The notes under the pieces are model-generated. The model saw only the letters and a program-made list of their open reading frames with translations, ran no database searches and was not told where the DNA came from. Shown piece by piece: positions 46,695-55,965 of a stretch of DNA of 64,000 nucleotides; position 1 is the stretch's first letter, and each line of letters starts with the position of its first letter. Both the position numbers and the translations under genes were made by a program. Source of the stretch: Fulvivirga imtechensis AK7 (lineage in GTDB: Bacteria > Bacteroidota > Bacteroidia > Cytophagales > Cyclobacteriaceae); NCBI RefSeq assembly GCF_000331535.1, contig NZ_AMZN01000070.1, positions 1 to 64,000 on the forward strand, in the 5' to 3' direction.

Positions 46695-47528
46695 TTAGTT
46701 ACTTACCTCTTCCATTTTCGCTACTTCCTCTTCAAAATTAAGATCAAAATGCTCTAAGTAATCTTCAATCGGATCAAGCCCCATAGTTGCTCTTCGTTCG
46801 TTGACCGTCTCAGGATCTTCAAGGGCGTACAAGCTGCCATTGGAGATTTGAGAGCCGTAGATCTGCTTGAAGCCATTCCACATCAACAGCCTGTCCTGCA
46901 TCAGTGCAAAGCTGCTTTTTCTAATATCACCTCGCTCTACAGCCCTTTTAATTTGGGGATAGTAATATGCCATCAGACTGGAAGATGAATGCTGCAGAAC
47001 GAGAAACACAGTCGTCATGCCTTCCCCTCCCACCTCATCTTTTGTTGGAAAGCCACATTGCTCGATAATCGATACTGTCTGCTGTTGATTAAGCGAATCA
47101 ATTGCATTCATATCTCCTTCCCCACCGGTGCGAACCGCCTGATCTTTTTCATAAATATCAGCCAAAACACTCATTAAATCACTACAGTCGATATTAACAA
47201 GTGTCATATTTCGAAGTGGATTGACCGCCACTTCGCGGAGCATAATCTCAAAAAATTTATCTTCAAGTGCAGGCTCCACCACTCTCACCTCCTTTATTTC
47301 ATCGTTACTGTCGACATAAAAGTGGCGGGTCATTTTTCCTGAATTTAAAAGATCTCTTTCTTCATCATTTAATGGCTGACCATCTTTATTTTTAAATTCT
47401 GCATAGAGGTAGTTAAGGTCGCCATCTTTAGCGAGCGCAATGGCTTCTTCCGGGCTGAGCTTTCGAAGTTCTCCGGAATTGCAGGCAAAGAATAACAACG
47501 CCAGGCTTAGGTAGGTTAGGTTTTTCAT
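46695..47528 (-). CDS. Lipoprotein with a DUF6624-like domain
   Basis: A 277-residue protein with a signal peptide MKNLTYLSLALLFFACNSG, lipobox FFAC. The part from about residue 120 (ADIYEKDQAVR, DSLNQQQTVSIIEQCGFPTKDEVGGEGMTTVFLVLQHS, LMQDRLLMWNGFKQIYGSQ) looks like the DUF6624 fold, of unknown function. The N-terminal half (about 25-110) is unassigned. It heads a two-gene minus-strand unit. Confidence 0.75.
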   Translation of the reverse strand: MKNLTYLSLALLFFACNSGELRKLSPEEAIALAKDGDLNYLYAEFKNKDGQPLNDEERDLLNSGKMTRHFYVDSNDEIKEVRVVEPALEDKFFEIMLREVAVNPLRNMTLVNIDCSDLMSVLADIYEKDQAVRTGGEGDMNAIDSLNQQQTVSIIEQCGFPTKDEVGGEGMTTVFLVLQHSSSSLMAYYYPQIKRAVERGDIRKSSFALMQDRLLMWNGFKQIYGSQISNGSLYALEDPETVNERRATMGLDPIEDYLEHFDLNFEEEVAKMEEVSN

Positions 47529-47674
47529 TCTTAATATATAAGGTTTACGTTTTATATTAATAAATTATAATGCAATTTAAGAGCCACTCATTTTAAAGGC
47601 GTTTGTTAGACGAGTAAATTTCTGACAAACTAAAAACTAAATGAAAATGTTATCTTTAGCAAAAAAAGAAGAAT

Positions 47675-47911
47675 ATGCCAGCATATACTAATAGGATAGT
47701 TTCAAATCCCGATATCATGTTAGGAAAACCTGTGATCAAGGGCACAAGGATCACTGTTGAACTGATACTAAGGAAGTTATCTGAAGGAATGAATATGGAT
47801 CAATTGCTGCTAGCCTACCCGCAACTTAGCAAAGAAGATATTTATGCCGCTTTAATTTATGCTTCGAATATTATTGCCAATGAAGAAATTATCTTTCCTC
47901 AGGCTTCATGA
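47675..47911 (+). CDS. DUF433-family antitoxin-like protein
   Basis: A 78-residue protein with the DUF433 pattern: RIVSNPDIMLGKPVIKGTRITVELILRKLSEG (about 7-38) and the helical LLLAYPQLSKEDIYAALIYA, thought to bind DNA. DUF433 proteins are usually paired with a DUF5615 PIN-like toxin. Here the next gene overlaps by 4 bp but is truncated (47908-48027). TATCTTTA about 25 bp upstream is a weak -7 candidate. Confidence 0.85.
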   Translation: MPAYTNRIVSNPDIMLGKPVIKGTRITVELILRKLSEGMNMDQLLLAYPQLSKEDIYAALIYASNIIANEEIIFPQAS

Positions 47912-48027
47912 TATTAGCTGATGAAAACATCGACACTCAGATGGTAGCTATCCTGCGGGAAAAGGGCATTGAAGTTCAGCATATCAAAGAAGGCAAGGAG
48001 AGTTTCAGGCACAAAAAAAGCCCCTGA
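47908..48027 (+). pseudogene. Truncated DUF5615-type PIN-like toxin
   Basis: A 39-residue peptide starting MILADENIDTQMVAILREKGIEVQHI, the N-terminus of DUF5615 PIN-like proteins (normally about 115 residues), including the first acidic residue of the PIN fold (ADEN). It stops at 48025-48027 after a Lys-rich stretch. The stop lies inside the terminator hairpin, so the rest of the toxin, including the later catalytic acidic residues, has been replaced by the terminator. It is therefore unlikely to be active. Confidence 0.7.
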
Positions 48028-48056
48028 AGGTCTACTTTCAGAGGCTTTATTTTTTA
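48017..48056. terminator. Bidirectional terminator between truncated toxin and menB
   Basis: AAAGCCCCTGAA (48017-48028) pairs with TTTCAGAGGCTTT (48036-48048) with one bulge, followed by ATTTTTTA on the plus strand and preceded by an A-run that gives U-run on the minus strand. It ends both the antitoxin/toxin transcript and menB. Confidence 0.75.
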
Positions 48057-48072
48057 TACCACCAATTCCCAT

Positions 48073-48915
48073 TTACGGAATCCACTTAATATCTTTAAAA
48101 TTCGGCTTCCTCTTTTCTAAAAAGGCGTTTCTTCCCTCTTTAGCCTCATCCGTCATATAGGCCAGGCGGGTAGCTTCTCCGGCAAATACCTGCTGCCCTA
48201 CCATGCCATCGTCAGTGAGGTTGAAGGCAAACTTGAGCATTTTAATGGAGGTGGGGGACTTGGCCAGGATCTCCTGAGCCCACTGGTAAGCAGTATCTTC
48301 TAATTCAGTATGAGGGATAACGGCATTGACCATGCCCATTTCATATGCATCCTGCGCAGAGTAATTTCTGCCTAAAAAGAATATCTCACGAGCACGCTTC
48401 TGTCCTACCATTTTAGCCAGGTATGCAGAGCCATATCCACCGTCAAAGCTGGTGACATCGGCATCGGTCTGCTTGAAAATAGCATGTTCTTTACTGGCCA
48501 GCGTCAGATCGCACACTACGTGAAGGCTATGTCCGCCACCTACTGCCCAGCCGGGTACTACGGCAATGACTACTTTTGGCATGAAACGGATCAAACGCTG
48601 CACTTCCAGGATGTTAAGACGAGGCATGCCTTCATCATCCACGTAACCCTGATGGCCTCGTGCATTTTGATCGCCCCCACTGCAAAACGAATACACACCG
48701 TCTTTAGTGGAAGGCCCCTCAGCGGAAAACAGTACAACGCCAATTGACGTATCTTCCCTGGCATCAAGTAAAGCTTCAAAAAGCTCTCCTACCGTCTTTG
48801 GTCGAAAGGCATTCCGTACATTCGGGCGATTAAAGGCGATCCGCGCTACTCCACCTGATTTTTTATATGTGATATCTTCGTATTCTTTTACGGTCTTCCA
48901 ATTCGGCTGGCTCAT
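48073..48915 (-). CDS. menB: 1,4-dihydroxy-2-naphthoyl-CoA synthase
   Basis: A 280-residue crotonase-fold enzyme of menaquinone biosynthesis that cyclises o-succinylbenzoyl-CoA. Diagnostic segments: YKKSGGVARIAFNRPNVRNAFRP (about 18-40), FCSGGDQNARGHQGYVD (about 77-93, the oxyanion and disordered loop), VVPGWAVGGGHSLHVVCDLTLAS (about 118-140), and TDADVTSFDGGYGSAYLAK (about 149-167). Length is as expected. Other men genes are not nearby. Confidence 0.96.
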   Translation of the reverse strand: MSQPNWKTVKEYEDITYKKSGGVARIAFNRPNVRNAFRPKTVGELFEALLDAREDTSIGVVLFSAEGPSTKDGVYSFCSGGDQNARGHQGYVDDEGMPRLNILEVQRLIRFMPKVVIAVVPGWAVGGGHSLHVVCDLTLASKEHAIFKQTDADVTSFDGGYGSAYLAKMVGQKRAREIFFLGRNYSAQDAYEMGMVNAVIPHTELEDTAYQWAQEILAKSPTSIKMLKFAFNLTDDGMVGQQVFAGEATRLAYMTDEAKEGRNAFLEKRKPNFKDIKWIP

Positions 48916-49111
48916 AATATTTTTGTTTGTTAAATTATTGCTTGATTTCGCCCCGAAGATAGCAAATTCGAATAAAAATTGTCCTGATTACTATCCACTG
49001 ATCCACTGGAAAATCATCGATAAATTCGTTAAATTAGAGATGTTGAAATTGGATATAGGGATAATGCAGTTGCTTAATAAATAATCTCACATCTCTCAAT
49101 ACTAGTCAAAC

Positions 49112-50206
49112 ATGAACTTCGGTCGCAAACTCGGGTATTTCACAGCATTCATCCTTCCCGCCCTGGTGATCACAGGGTACTATCTGGGTGGGTGGTGGAA
49201 TTTTATCACCGTGGTCGATGTATTTCTTATACTCCCACTGATCGATCAATCCGTTGGTATTGACACTACCAATGTGCCGAAGGAAAAGGTAAAGATCATC
49301 TCCAATGAACTTTACTACCGGTTCGTTACCTATGTATGGACCTGGTTTCAACTGGCATTTGTAGGCTGGGGGTTCTATGTGATCGCCTTTGGCAACATCA
49401 GCACATGGTTCGCATGGGCCGGCTTTATTCTTAGTTTTGCACTGGTTACGGGGGGTGTAGGAATTACCGTAGCGCATGAGTTGGGTCATAAAAAATCCTC
49501 TTTAGAACGGCTTTATAGCAAAATACTGCTGATGACCGTAAGCTACATACATTTTTATATTGAACATAACAGAGGGCATCATGTGCATGTAGCCACTCCT
49601 GAGGATCCTGCTACGGCCAGAAAAAATGAGACTTTCTATACCTTTTGGATACGATCGGTATTTGGCGGCTATACACACGCCTGGAAATTAGAAAATGAAA
49701 GACTTCGAAAAAAGGGAAAGCACCCCCTGAACATCGGCAACAATATGATCTGGTTTACGCTACTGCCGCTCATATTTTGCGGGACTATAACTACCGGATT
49801 TAGTTTATGGACAGGCCAATTCATTTGGGAAATACCGGTGTTCTTCTTTGGACAGAGCTTTGTTGCCTTTACCCTACTCGAGTTGGTCAATTATGTGGAG
49901 CATTATGGCATTCAACGCAAGGAAGTATCACCAGGACGGTATGAGCGGGTTACACCGATTCATTCATGGAATGCCAGCCACCTGATCAGCAATTTTTTCC
50001 TCTTTCAGTTGCAACGGCACTCCGATCATCATGCCAACGCTATAAAACGATATCAGGTGCTGGATCATTACGATGAGAGTCCACAACTTCCTGCCGGATA
50101 TCCAACAATGATTATCATTGCCCTTGTGCCACCACTTTGGTTCGGAATGATGAATAGAAGATTGGAACATTGGCATACGGAACACCAAAACTTAAAAGCT
50201 GCGTAA
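49112..50206 (+). CDS. alkB: Alkane 1-monooxygenase / AlkB-type membrane hydroxylase
   Basis: A 364-residue integral membrane di-iron hydroxylase. The histidine boxes are HELGH (122-126), EHNRGHHVHVATPEDPATAR (151-170), NYVEHYG (260-266) and QRHSDHH (301-307), all in the AlkB arrangement, with about six helices. It would hydroxylate terminal carbons of alkanes or fatty acids; a rubredoxin partner is not in the window, so the physiological substrate is uncertain. It is followed 1 bp later by a gene of unknown function that may be co-transcribed. Confidence 0.93.
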   Translation: MNFGRKLGYFTAFILPALVITGYYLGGWWNFITVVDVFLILPLIDQSVGIDTTNVPKEKVKIISNELYYRFVTYVWTWFQLAFVGWGFYVIAFGNISTWFAWAGFILSFALVTGGVGITVAHELGHKKSSLERLYSKILLMTVSYIHFYIEHNRGHHVHVATPEDPATARKNETFYTFWIRSVFGGYTHAWKLENERLRKKGKHPLNIGNNMIWFTLLPLIFCGTITTGFSLWTGQFIWEIPVFFFGQSFVAFTLLELVNYVEHYGIQRKEVSPGRYERVTPIHSWNASHLISNFFLFQLQRHSDHHANAIKRYQVLDHYDESPQLPAGYPTMIIIALVPPLWFGMMNRRLEHWHTEHQNLKAA

Positions 50207-50207
50207 A

Positions 50208-50744
50208 ATGAAGAACAAAAAGACAGACCATACTACACTTATCTGGGAGAAGAAAAACATCTTTGCCGATAAGTACCTTTTCCATGATGGCAAAAAGGGT
50301 ATTGCGAGTGTGCAGTTCAACTCCATGAGCTTCAAATATAGAAACGCTCATATCTCTTTCCACGATGATACAGCGATCCAACTGGTTAGCAGAAACACCT
50401 TTAAAACTTCGATCGATATCATCAAAGACGGAGCCTCTATCGGCAGGTTTTCCAAATCCGGAATGAGTCGTTTCACACTCGAAGTGGAAGGAGAAACTTA
50501 TAATCTCGTTAAAAAAACCTGGGTGTCGGAATGGACCTGGTACAACGCCAAAAATGAAAGGATACTTTTTCTCAATAAAGAGATTTTCGGTGAAAAGGGA
50601 AATATCGTTTTAAAGGGTGATCTGAATTTCTCGAAGTCATTAATGGCGCTATTAGGCATTTATGCAATCAGCCTGGAACAAAAAGAATCAATGGCTACAT
50701 TGTTTGTGGTTTTTCTGCCTCTCTGGCTTTCAATGATGTCTTAA
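50208..50744 (+). CDS. Conserved hypothetical protein downstream of alkB
   Basis: A 178-residue protein, mainly polar and beta-rich (TTLIWEKKNIFADKYLFHDGKKGIASVQF), with a weak hydrophobic C-terminal part (SLMALLGIYAISLEQKESMATLFVVFLPLWLSMM, about 145-177) that could be two short helices. It starts 1 bp after alkB and likely shares its transcript. No domain recognised. Confidence 0.6.
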   Translation: MKNKKTDHTTLIWEKKNIFADKYLFHDGKKGIASVQFNSMSFKYRNAHISFHDDTAIQLVSRNTFKTSIDIIKDGASIGRFSKSGMSRFTLEVEGETYNLVKKTWVSEWTWYNAKNERILFLNKEIFGEKGNIVLKGDLNFSKSLMALLGIYAISLEQKESMATLFVVFLPLWLSMMS

Positions 50745-50758
50745 AATTGGTCCTGGTA

Positions 50759-51904
50759 TCATTTGACTCTGCCATATTTCTTCATCATCTCCACCACCTT
50801 GTCAACAGGAAGCGCCTGAATAGTATGTCCGTCTCTTCCCATCATTGTTTCAGCGGCAAAAAGTGAATTCAGAATAGCCTCCTCGGTGGCCTCTATAGTG
50901 GCCAAGAACAATGGAGACATAGCATCATTTTTTAAGAACTTTCCCTCCTGCACCGGTGAATCACTTGTGTACGGAACAAAATTCTCTTCAGCAACAGACA
51001 GGGCTATCACATAATCACCACTGCCGTTAGAAGCTATTCCACCTGTCTTCGCCAAGCCCATAATCGCTCTTTTGGCCAGTCGTTTGAGATTTCTGGCATC
51101 CAAAGGAGCATCCGTTATCACCACGATCATACAGGAGCCATCCACATCATTGAGGATCTTATCTTTAAACGGATAGTTGTTGAGTTCTTTAGCTATGGGA
51201 ACCCCGCCAATTTCCAAAACACCACCAAAGTTAGTCTGTACCAATACACCCACAGTGTAGCCTCCTTCAGATTTTGGGATCACCCTGGAGGAAGTGCCGA
51301 TGCCACCTTTATATCCGAAGCAAATGGTGCCTGTACCGGCACCCACATTTCCTTCCCCTACCTCACCTGCCGAAGCTTTTTCAATAGCGCTGATTACATG
51401 CTCTTGCTTCACATGTCTGCCTCGAATATCATTGAGCCACCCGTCATTGGTTTCCCCAACTATCGCATTCACAGAACGAACATCTTCATTTCCAGGAGTT
51501 TGCAAAGTATAGCTAATCAAAGCATCAGAGGCAATGGGCACACTCAGGGTGTTAGTCAGAATAACAGGTGTTTCAATGTTTCCCAACTCTTCCACCTGGC
51601 TGTAGCCGGCCAGCTTACCAAAGCCATTGCCAATATAGATAGCTGCAGGAACCTTCATCTGAAAAATATTACCTTCATGCGGCACAATGGCCGTCACCCC
51701 GGTGCGGATACTATCCCCTCCCACTAGTGTGGTATGCCCTACTTTCACTCCATTCACATCTGTTATGGCATTATGCTTCCCTATTTTAAAGATGCCAACC
51801 TCAATACCATGATCTCTCAGTCTCATATTTTGAGCATAAAGGTTAACTTGGAGCGACTGAAGCACCAACAAAAAAGCTAAAGTCCTTATGATATTTAATA
51901 ACAT
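50759..51904 (-). CDS. P1-family peptidase (DmpA/BapA-like aminopeptidase)
   Basis: A 381-residue exported peptidase. A signal peptide (about 1-24) precedes the mature start AQNMRLRDHGIEVG. Typical of the family: NAITDVNGVKVGHTTLV, AAIYIGNGFGKLAG, GNVGAGTGTICFGYKGGIGTSSR (about 186-207), where self-cleavage at a Gly-Ser-type bond frees the nucleophile, and NGSGDYVIALS. Such enzymes remove N-terminal amino acids from peptides, often D- or beta-amino acids. It lies 20 bp after the S9 peptidase gene. Confidence 0.88.
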   Translation of the reverse strand: MLLNIIRTLAFLLVLQSLQVNLYAQNMRLRDHGIEVGIFKIGKHNAITDVNGVKVGHTTLVGGDSIRTGVTAIVPHEGNIFQMKVPAAIYIGNGFGKLAGYSQVEELGNIETPVILTNTLSVPIASDALISYTLQTPGNEDVRSVNAIVGETNDGWLNDIRGRHVKQEHVISAIEKASAGEVGEGNVGAGTGTICFGYKGGIGTSSRVIPKSEGGYTVGVLVQTNFGGVLEIGGVPIAKELNNYPFKDKILNDVDGSCMIVVITDAPLDARNLKRLAKRAIMGLAKTGGIASNGSGDYVIALSVAEENFVPYTSDSPVQEGKFLKNDAMSPLFLATIEATEEAILNSLFAAETMMGRDGHTIQALPVDKVVEMMKKYGRVK

Positions 51905-51924
51905 CGATAGTCAAAAGTTTAACG

Positions 51925-54375
51925 TTACTCGGTTCCACCAGCCTCAGAGATTATTTCTTTGTTCTTGTTTTTGACGTATTTGTCAAGCCACTGATCCTGC
52001 TCCCACAATATGTGAAGTATGCTTTCCCTGGCACGGTAGCCGTGGCTCTCCTTTGGCAACATCACCAGTCTGGCAGTTGCACCCAAACCTTTCAGGGCAT
52101 TGAAGTACCTTTCACTCTGTAATGGATACGTGCCTGAATTATTATCTTCCAGGCCATGTATCAACAGTAAGGGAGCTTTCATTTTATCTGCATGCATAAA
52201 AGGCGACATATCATAGTAAGTCTCAGGTGACTCCCAGTAGTTGCGCTCTTCACTTTGAAAGCCAAATGGAGTGAGTGTCCGGTTATATGCACCGCTACGG
52301 GCTATGCCGGCAGCAAAAAGATCAGAGTGTGACAACAGGTTGGCCACCATAAAGGCTCCATATGAGTGTCCTCCAACGGCAACTTTCTCCGTATCGATGT
52401 AACCAAACTCGTCTACTGCATCTATAGCGGCCTTAGCATTGGCAACAAGCTGCTTTCTGAACGTATCGTTAGGCTCCTCATCACCTTCACCCACAATAGG
52501 AAATGCCGCATCGTCAAGTACAACATATCCCTGGGTGACCCAATAGACCGGTGATCCGTAGTATGGATAAATAAACTCGTTAGGATTGGTTGTATTCTGT
52601 GATGCACTACTTTTATCTTTAAACTCCCTGGGGTAAGCCCACAAGATCATTGGCATTTTCTCCTTCTTTTCCTTGTCATACCCAATCGGAAGATAAAGTG
52701 TTCCTTCCAACTCCAGTCCATCCTCACGTTTATAGGTGATCACCTCTTTATGTACATCCTGAAGACTTTTAAACGGATTTTCAAAAGAAGTCAGCGGAAT
52801 CAATGCCTTCTTATTTTTAATATTTCTTATGTAATAATTGGGGTATTCGTAGGGTGACTCAATACGAGTGAGTATCTCACCTTTTTTTATATCAATAGCC
52901 CAATAGAGCGTTTCCTTTTTATCCTGATAGGCAGATTGGTAGAGGCGCTCTTTGTCTAAAGTTTCGAGGTTAAGCTTGTCTACAAACGGAAATTGCCCTT
53001 TGTCGGAATAACCATCGCCCAGGAGAAACAGGTGGTTTTTATCTATTGCCAATACATACTCATTGAACTCATTTCTTCTTGTTACAAAATTGCCGGGGTC
53101 ATTATAGTTGTCCTGATAATTCCGGTCGGAGATCACACGTGGTTCAACGCTTTTGTCTGACGGATTGAACAGGTAACTCTTTGTATTCCGGTTGTTCCAC
53201 CAGTAATCGTGCGCAACAGCCGTCTTCTCATCACCCCACTGAATGTACCTATATCGATTTTTGGTTTTCAACAGCGACTTTGCCTCGCCAGTGAAAGGGG
53301 CTTCGAGCTGAAATACCTCATCTCTGTATGTTACCTCTTTTTCAGGATCACCCCCGTCCAACGCTTCTACCCAAACCAGCGTTGCAGGCTTATCCGTTCT
53401 CCACGCCATACTTCTTTTTCCCTCACGCACTGCCATAAAGCCCTTCGGTAATACTTCAGTCAGCGATACCTCTAATACCTTCTGCACCAACTTCCCCTCT
53501 GTATCATATATATTAGTTTCGGAAGGAAACCTATAGTAAGGCACCAGATAAGAAAACGGTCGTTTCAACAAGCTCGCCATTACATATACACCATTGGGTG
53601 AAAATTCAACATCATCGTACATACCGGCCGGCAACCAGTTACTTTTTTTACCCTGCAGGTCCACTTTATTGATTTCGGAAAACACCAACTGCTCGAAGTT
53701 GTGTTCATCCGTAGGGCTTTTCAACAGGTCCTGGTATGTCCTGTTCTGAGCTTTTTCTCCATCGCTTACAGACACAACAGGTCCCGAGGGAACCTCTTCT
53801 GCAGCATCGATCAGGCTTTGACGCCGGGCAGGGATCATTTTAACTAGTAAGGCGCTATTATCTTTAAACCAGACTATAGGATTTCCCAATACGGCATTTA
53901 CCGTGGCACCTGTCAACCTTTTGGCAGAAGCGCCTTCAACGTCCAGCATCCAAACTTCAACGCCATCTGCTGTGGTGTGGGTAAAAGCCAAAAGTTTTTC
54001 GCTGGGTGACCACCTAAAATTGGTTAGCCTGGGGTTTGCCGGTAAACCAACCACCTTTCGTGACTCTTTATCAGTAGCTTTCTTCACTTCCAAATTACTG
54101 TAGTAGTTGGTACGACTAGCAATACTCGTCTTTGGGTTGATACGTAGACCTGCAAGGCGCATTTCGGACTCTGAGAGCTCTTCAATAGACTTATAGGCAT
54201 CGCGGTAGAGCAACACCACATTTTCCCCCTTGCTGTCAACATCTGCAAGGGGTGCCAATGGGGCATCCACTAATTCCAGAATCGCCTGGGGAGGCTTTTG
54301 ATAACTTAGGTTTTCCTGTGCAAAAGCATGAAATGACAGCACAAAAAAGGCGAAAATCGCAGGTAACTTTTTCAT
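51925..54375 (-). CDS. Prolyl-oligopeptidase family (S9) peptidase
   Basis: An 816-residue secreted S9 peptidase. It has a signal peptide (MKKLPAIFAFFVLSFHAFAQ), an N-terminal beta-propeller (about 30-540) and an alpha/beta-hydrolase domain with VGGHSYGAFMVANLL (catalytic Ser about residue 670), GLEDNNSGTYPLQSERYF (Asp) and KESHGYRARE (His). The sequence around the active site resembles the glutamyl-endopeptidase branch of the family. I chose the ATG at 54375, in front of the signal peptide, over the more upstream 54396. Confidence 0.9.
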   Translation of the reverse strand: MKKLPAIFAFFVLSFHAFAQENLSYQKPPQAILELVDAPLAPLADVDSKGENVVLLYRDAYKSIEELSESEMRLAGLRINPKTSIASRTNYYSNLEVKKATDKESRKVVGLPANPRLTNFRWSPSEKLLAFTHTTADGVEVWMLDVEGASAKRLTGATVNAVLGNPIVWFKDNSALLVKMIPARRQSLIDAAEEVPSGPVVSVSDGEKAQNRTYQDLLKSPTDEHNFEQLVFSEINKVDLQGKKSNWLPAGMYDDVEFSPNGVYVMASLLKRPFSYLVPYYRFPSETNIYDTEGKLVQKVLEVSLTEVLPKGFMAVREGKRSMAWRTDKPATLVWVEALDGGDPEKEVTYRDEVFQLEAPFTGEAKSLLKTKNRYRYIQWGDEKTAVAHDYWWNNRNTKSYLFNPSDKSVEPRVISDRNYQDNYNDPGNFVTRRNEFNEYVLAIDKNHLFLLGDGYSDKGQFPFVDKLNLETLDKERLYQSAYQDKKETLYWAIDIKKGEILTRIESPYEYPNYYIRNIKNKKALIPLTSFENPFKSLQDVHKEVITYKREDGLELEGTLYLPIGYDKEKKEKMPMILWAYPREFKDKSSASQNTTNPNEFIYPYYGSPVYWVTQGYVVLDDAAFPIVGEGDEEPNDTFRKQLVANAKAAIDAVDEFGYIDTEKVAVGGHSYGAFMVANLLSHSDLFAAGIARSGAYNRTLTPFGFQSEERNYWESPETYYDMSPFMHADKMKAPLLLIHGLEDNNSGTYPLQSERYFNALKGLGATARLVMLPKESHGYRARESILHILWEQDQWLDKYVKNKNKEIISEAGGTE

Positions 54376-54522
54376 AGTTGGTTTGGTTGGTCGCACTGTA
54401 AATAATTACTGAATCTAAATAAAACATCAACCATATTAAATGTTTTCTAATATTTCAGTGCTGCCAGGTATTTAAATGGCTACTGTCAAATGCCAGCGGT
54501 GTGAGACAGGATACAAAAAATA

Positions 54523-55410
54523 CTAACGATCACCAAATCTTCTAAGCGTGCTTTTATTGAAAGTCCACTCAGGCGTTTTGAGAACTTCTCCAAAATTTTC
54601 AGAATACCAGGGACTCAACGCTTCATTATTAGGATTTTTTAAGATCTGGATCTCCTGTGCAGGCATATAACTCTGAGCCAAAAGAAAAATTTTTTCACCG
54701 GTGTTTTCATTTACTGCTACATCTACCACAATCACCGCATGCCCTGGCGAGCCTCCCTGAATAAAGACATCTCCGATTTCAAGATCATTGAGATTTACCG
54801 GCTGAAGTTCTTTCTCTAACGACAGGGTACCGGCATAGCTGAAGATGATCTCCAGGTATTTCCAGAAGGTTTCATAGGTATCTGAAGGCCTAGCGGATGC
54901 TTTCCAATAAGTTTTGTTGCCATCTACCACAATACGCTGTCCCTTTCTCCACTTTTCGTAATCAACCCGAAAGCCATTGGTAAAATTGAAATGTATCCGA
55001 TCATACTTTTTCTGACCATACAGGTATTCCGCCCTTAGCCTCATTACCGCATCAGCACACTGATGGAGATCCCGTTTACCGATATCCAGGTCTACAACAG
55101 CATCATAAACGTTTCGGTTTTCCTTTACGCGACCGTTATAGTACTTAACGGGGACATTGTGTGCCTTTAATGGCAACTCCCGCAGGTAGCCGCCAAAAGA
55201 TGCCGGTGATGCTGTTGTTCTTTTGAAGTTCCGGGGTACAAGGATTCGTGTAAGGATCGTAGCCCCATCCGGATCTATAATATTCTGTTTTTCAGTTATC
55301 TGGTCTTCAGAATTTGGTCCGTTGTCGACCCTACTACTTTGTGATAGCCCCTGGTCACACGCATACAGACTTGCAACTACTACTAATAAAATACAACCTG
55401 ATATCTTCAT
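54523..55410 (-). CDS. DUF4846-like lipoprotein
   Basis: A 295-residue predicted lipoprotein from ATG at 55410 (MKISGCILLVVVASLYACDQG, lipobox LYAC). Its body, RILVPRNFKRTTASPASFGGYLRELPLK, DLDIGKRDLHQCADAVMRLRAEYLYGQKKY and GDVFIQGGSPGHAVIVVDVAVNE, matches what I recall of DUF4846 proteins, with a conserved Cys (about 128) and a GHAVIV segment suggestive of an NlpC/P60- or papain-like fold. No function assigned. A palindromic repeat lies upstream at 55455. Confidence 0.8.
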   Translation of the reverse strand: MKISGCILLVVVASLYACDQGLSQSSRVDNGPNSEDQITEKQNIIDPDGATILTRILVPRNFKRTTASPASFGGYLRELPLKAHNVPVKYYNGRVKENRNVYDAVVDLDIGKRDLHQCADAVMRLRAEYLYGQKKYDRIHFNFTNGFRVDYEKWRKGQRIVVDGNKTYWKASARPSDTYETFWKYLEIIFSYAGTLSLEKELQPVNLNDLEIGDVFIQGGSPGHAVIVVDVAVNENTGEKIFLLAQSYMPAQEIQILKNPNNEALSPWYSENFGEVLKTPEWTFNKSTLRRFGDR

Positions 55411-55454
55411 CTGAACACAAATTATAGGAAAATTGCGGGATAACCAATTAAAAC

Positions 55455-55591
55455 AAAGAGGCCGTCTCAAAAGTCTCCTTCTGACGTCATCCTGAACTCG
55501 ATTCAGGATCCCCTGATTAGATTCTACTCATTTTTAGGGGATTCTAAATCAAGTTTGGAATGACGAACTAACTTTTGAAATGGCCTCTTTT
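55455..55591. repeat. Nested palindromic repeat between DUF4846 and a lanthipeptide-like gene
   Basis: Outer arms AAAGAGGCC-TCAAAAGT (55455-55474) and ACTTTTGA-GGCCTCTTT (55571-55591) pair. Inside, 55483-55514 pairs imperfectly with 55536-55565 (CGTCAT...AGGGGAT complementary), an approximately 83-bp inverted repeat of the GTCATTC type related to those at 33-118 and 62366-62464. It may end the transcript of the precursor gene. Confidence 0.7.
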
Positions 55592-55612
55592 ACAATTGTT
55601 TTGATTAAAACA

Positions 55613-55828
55613 CTAGCAAGGATTGGCAGAGCCACAGTTCACTGCAGTGCAACCATTCCAGTATGTTGGGCAATAGTTTGGATTATCACTCCAACAATAA
55701 CCCCACTGCTCCGAATCACAGTGAGTGCCGGTAAGGTTCGCTCCGGCTTTCACGGTATTTTGTAACTCCTCGTCAAAATTGGTAACAAAACTTTGAACCT
55801 TAATTTCAGTTAATTTTTTTCTTTTCAT
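55613..55828 (-). CDS. Lanthipeptide-like (pinensin-type leader) precursor peptide 3
   Basis: A 71-residue peptide on the minus strand. The leader MKRKKLTEIKVQSFVTNFD ... NTVKAGA differs from the other two in ending AG instead of GG. The core has six Cys with aromatic residues and Ser/Thr between them (GTHCDSEQWGYCWSDNPNYC and beyond, ending NCGSANPC). It lies 18 kb from the other copies, between a DUF4846 lipoprotein and a large amidohydrolase, with no modifying enzyme nearby. The three leaders are more alike than the cores. Confidence 0.72.
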   Translation of the reverse strand: MKRKKLTEIKVQSFVTNFDEELQNTVKAGANLTGTHCDSEQWGYCWSDNPNYCPTYWNGCTAVNCGSANPC

Positions 55829-55965
55829 AACTTTTAGTTTTTGGTTTTAGATATACTAAAGTTGCTACCATTCTTTGGCAGTCACAACCAAAACTACCTG
55901 TTGATGTAAAGAATAATTATCCTTTATGCATTACTGCAAGTCTCACCTATCCTACTGCTGAAAAA

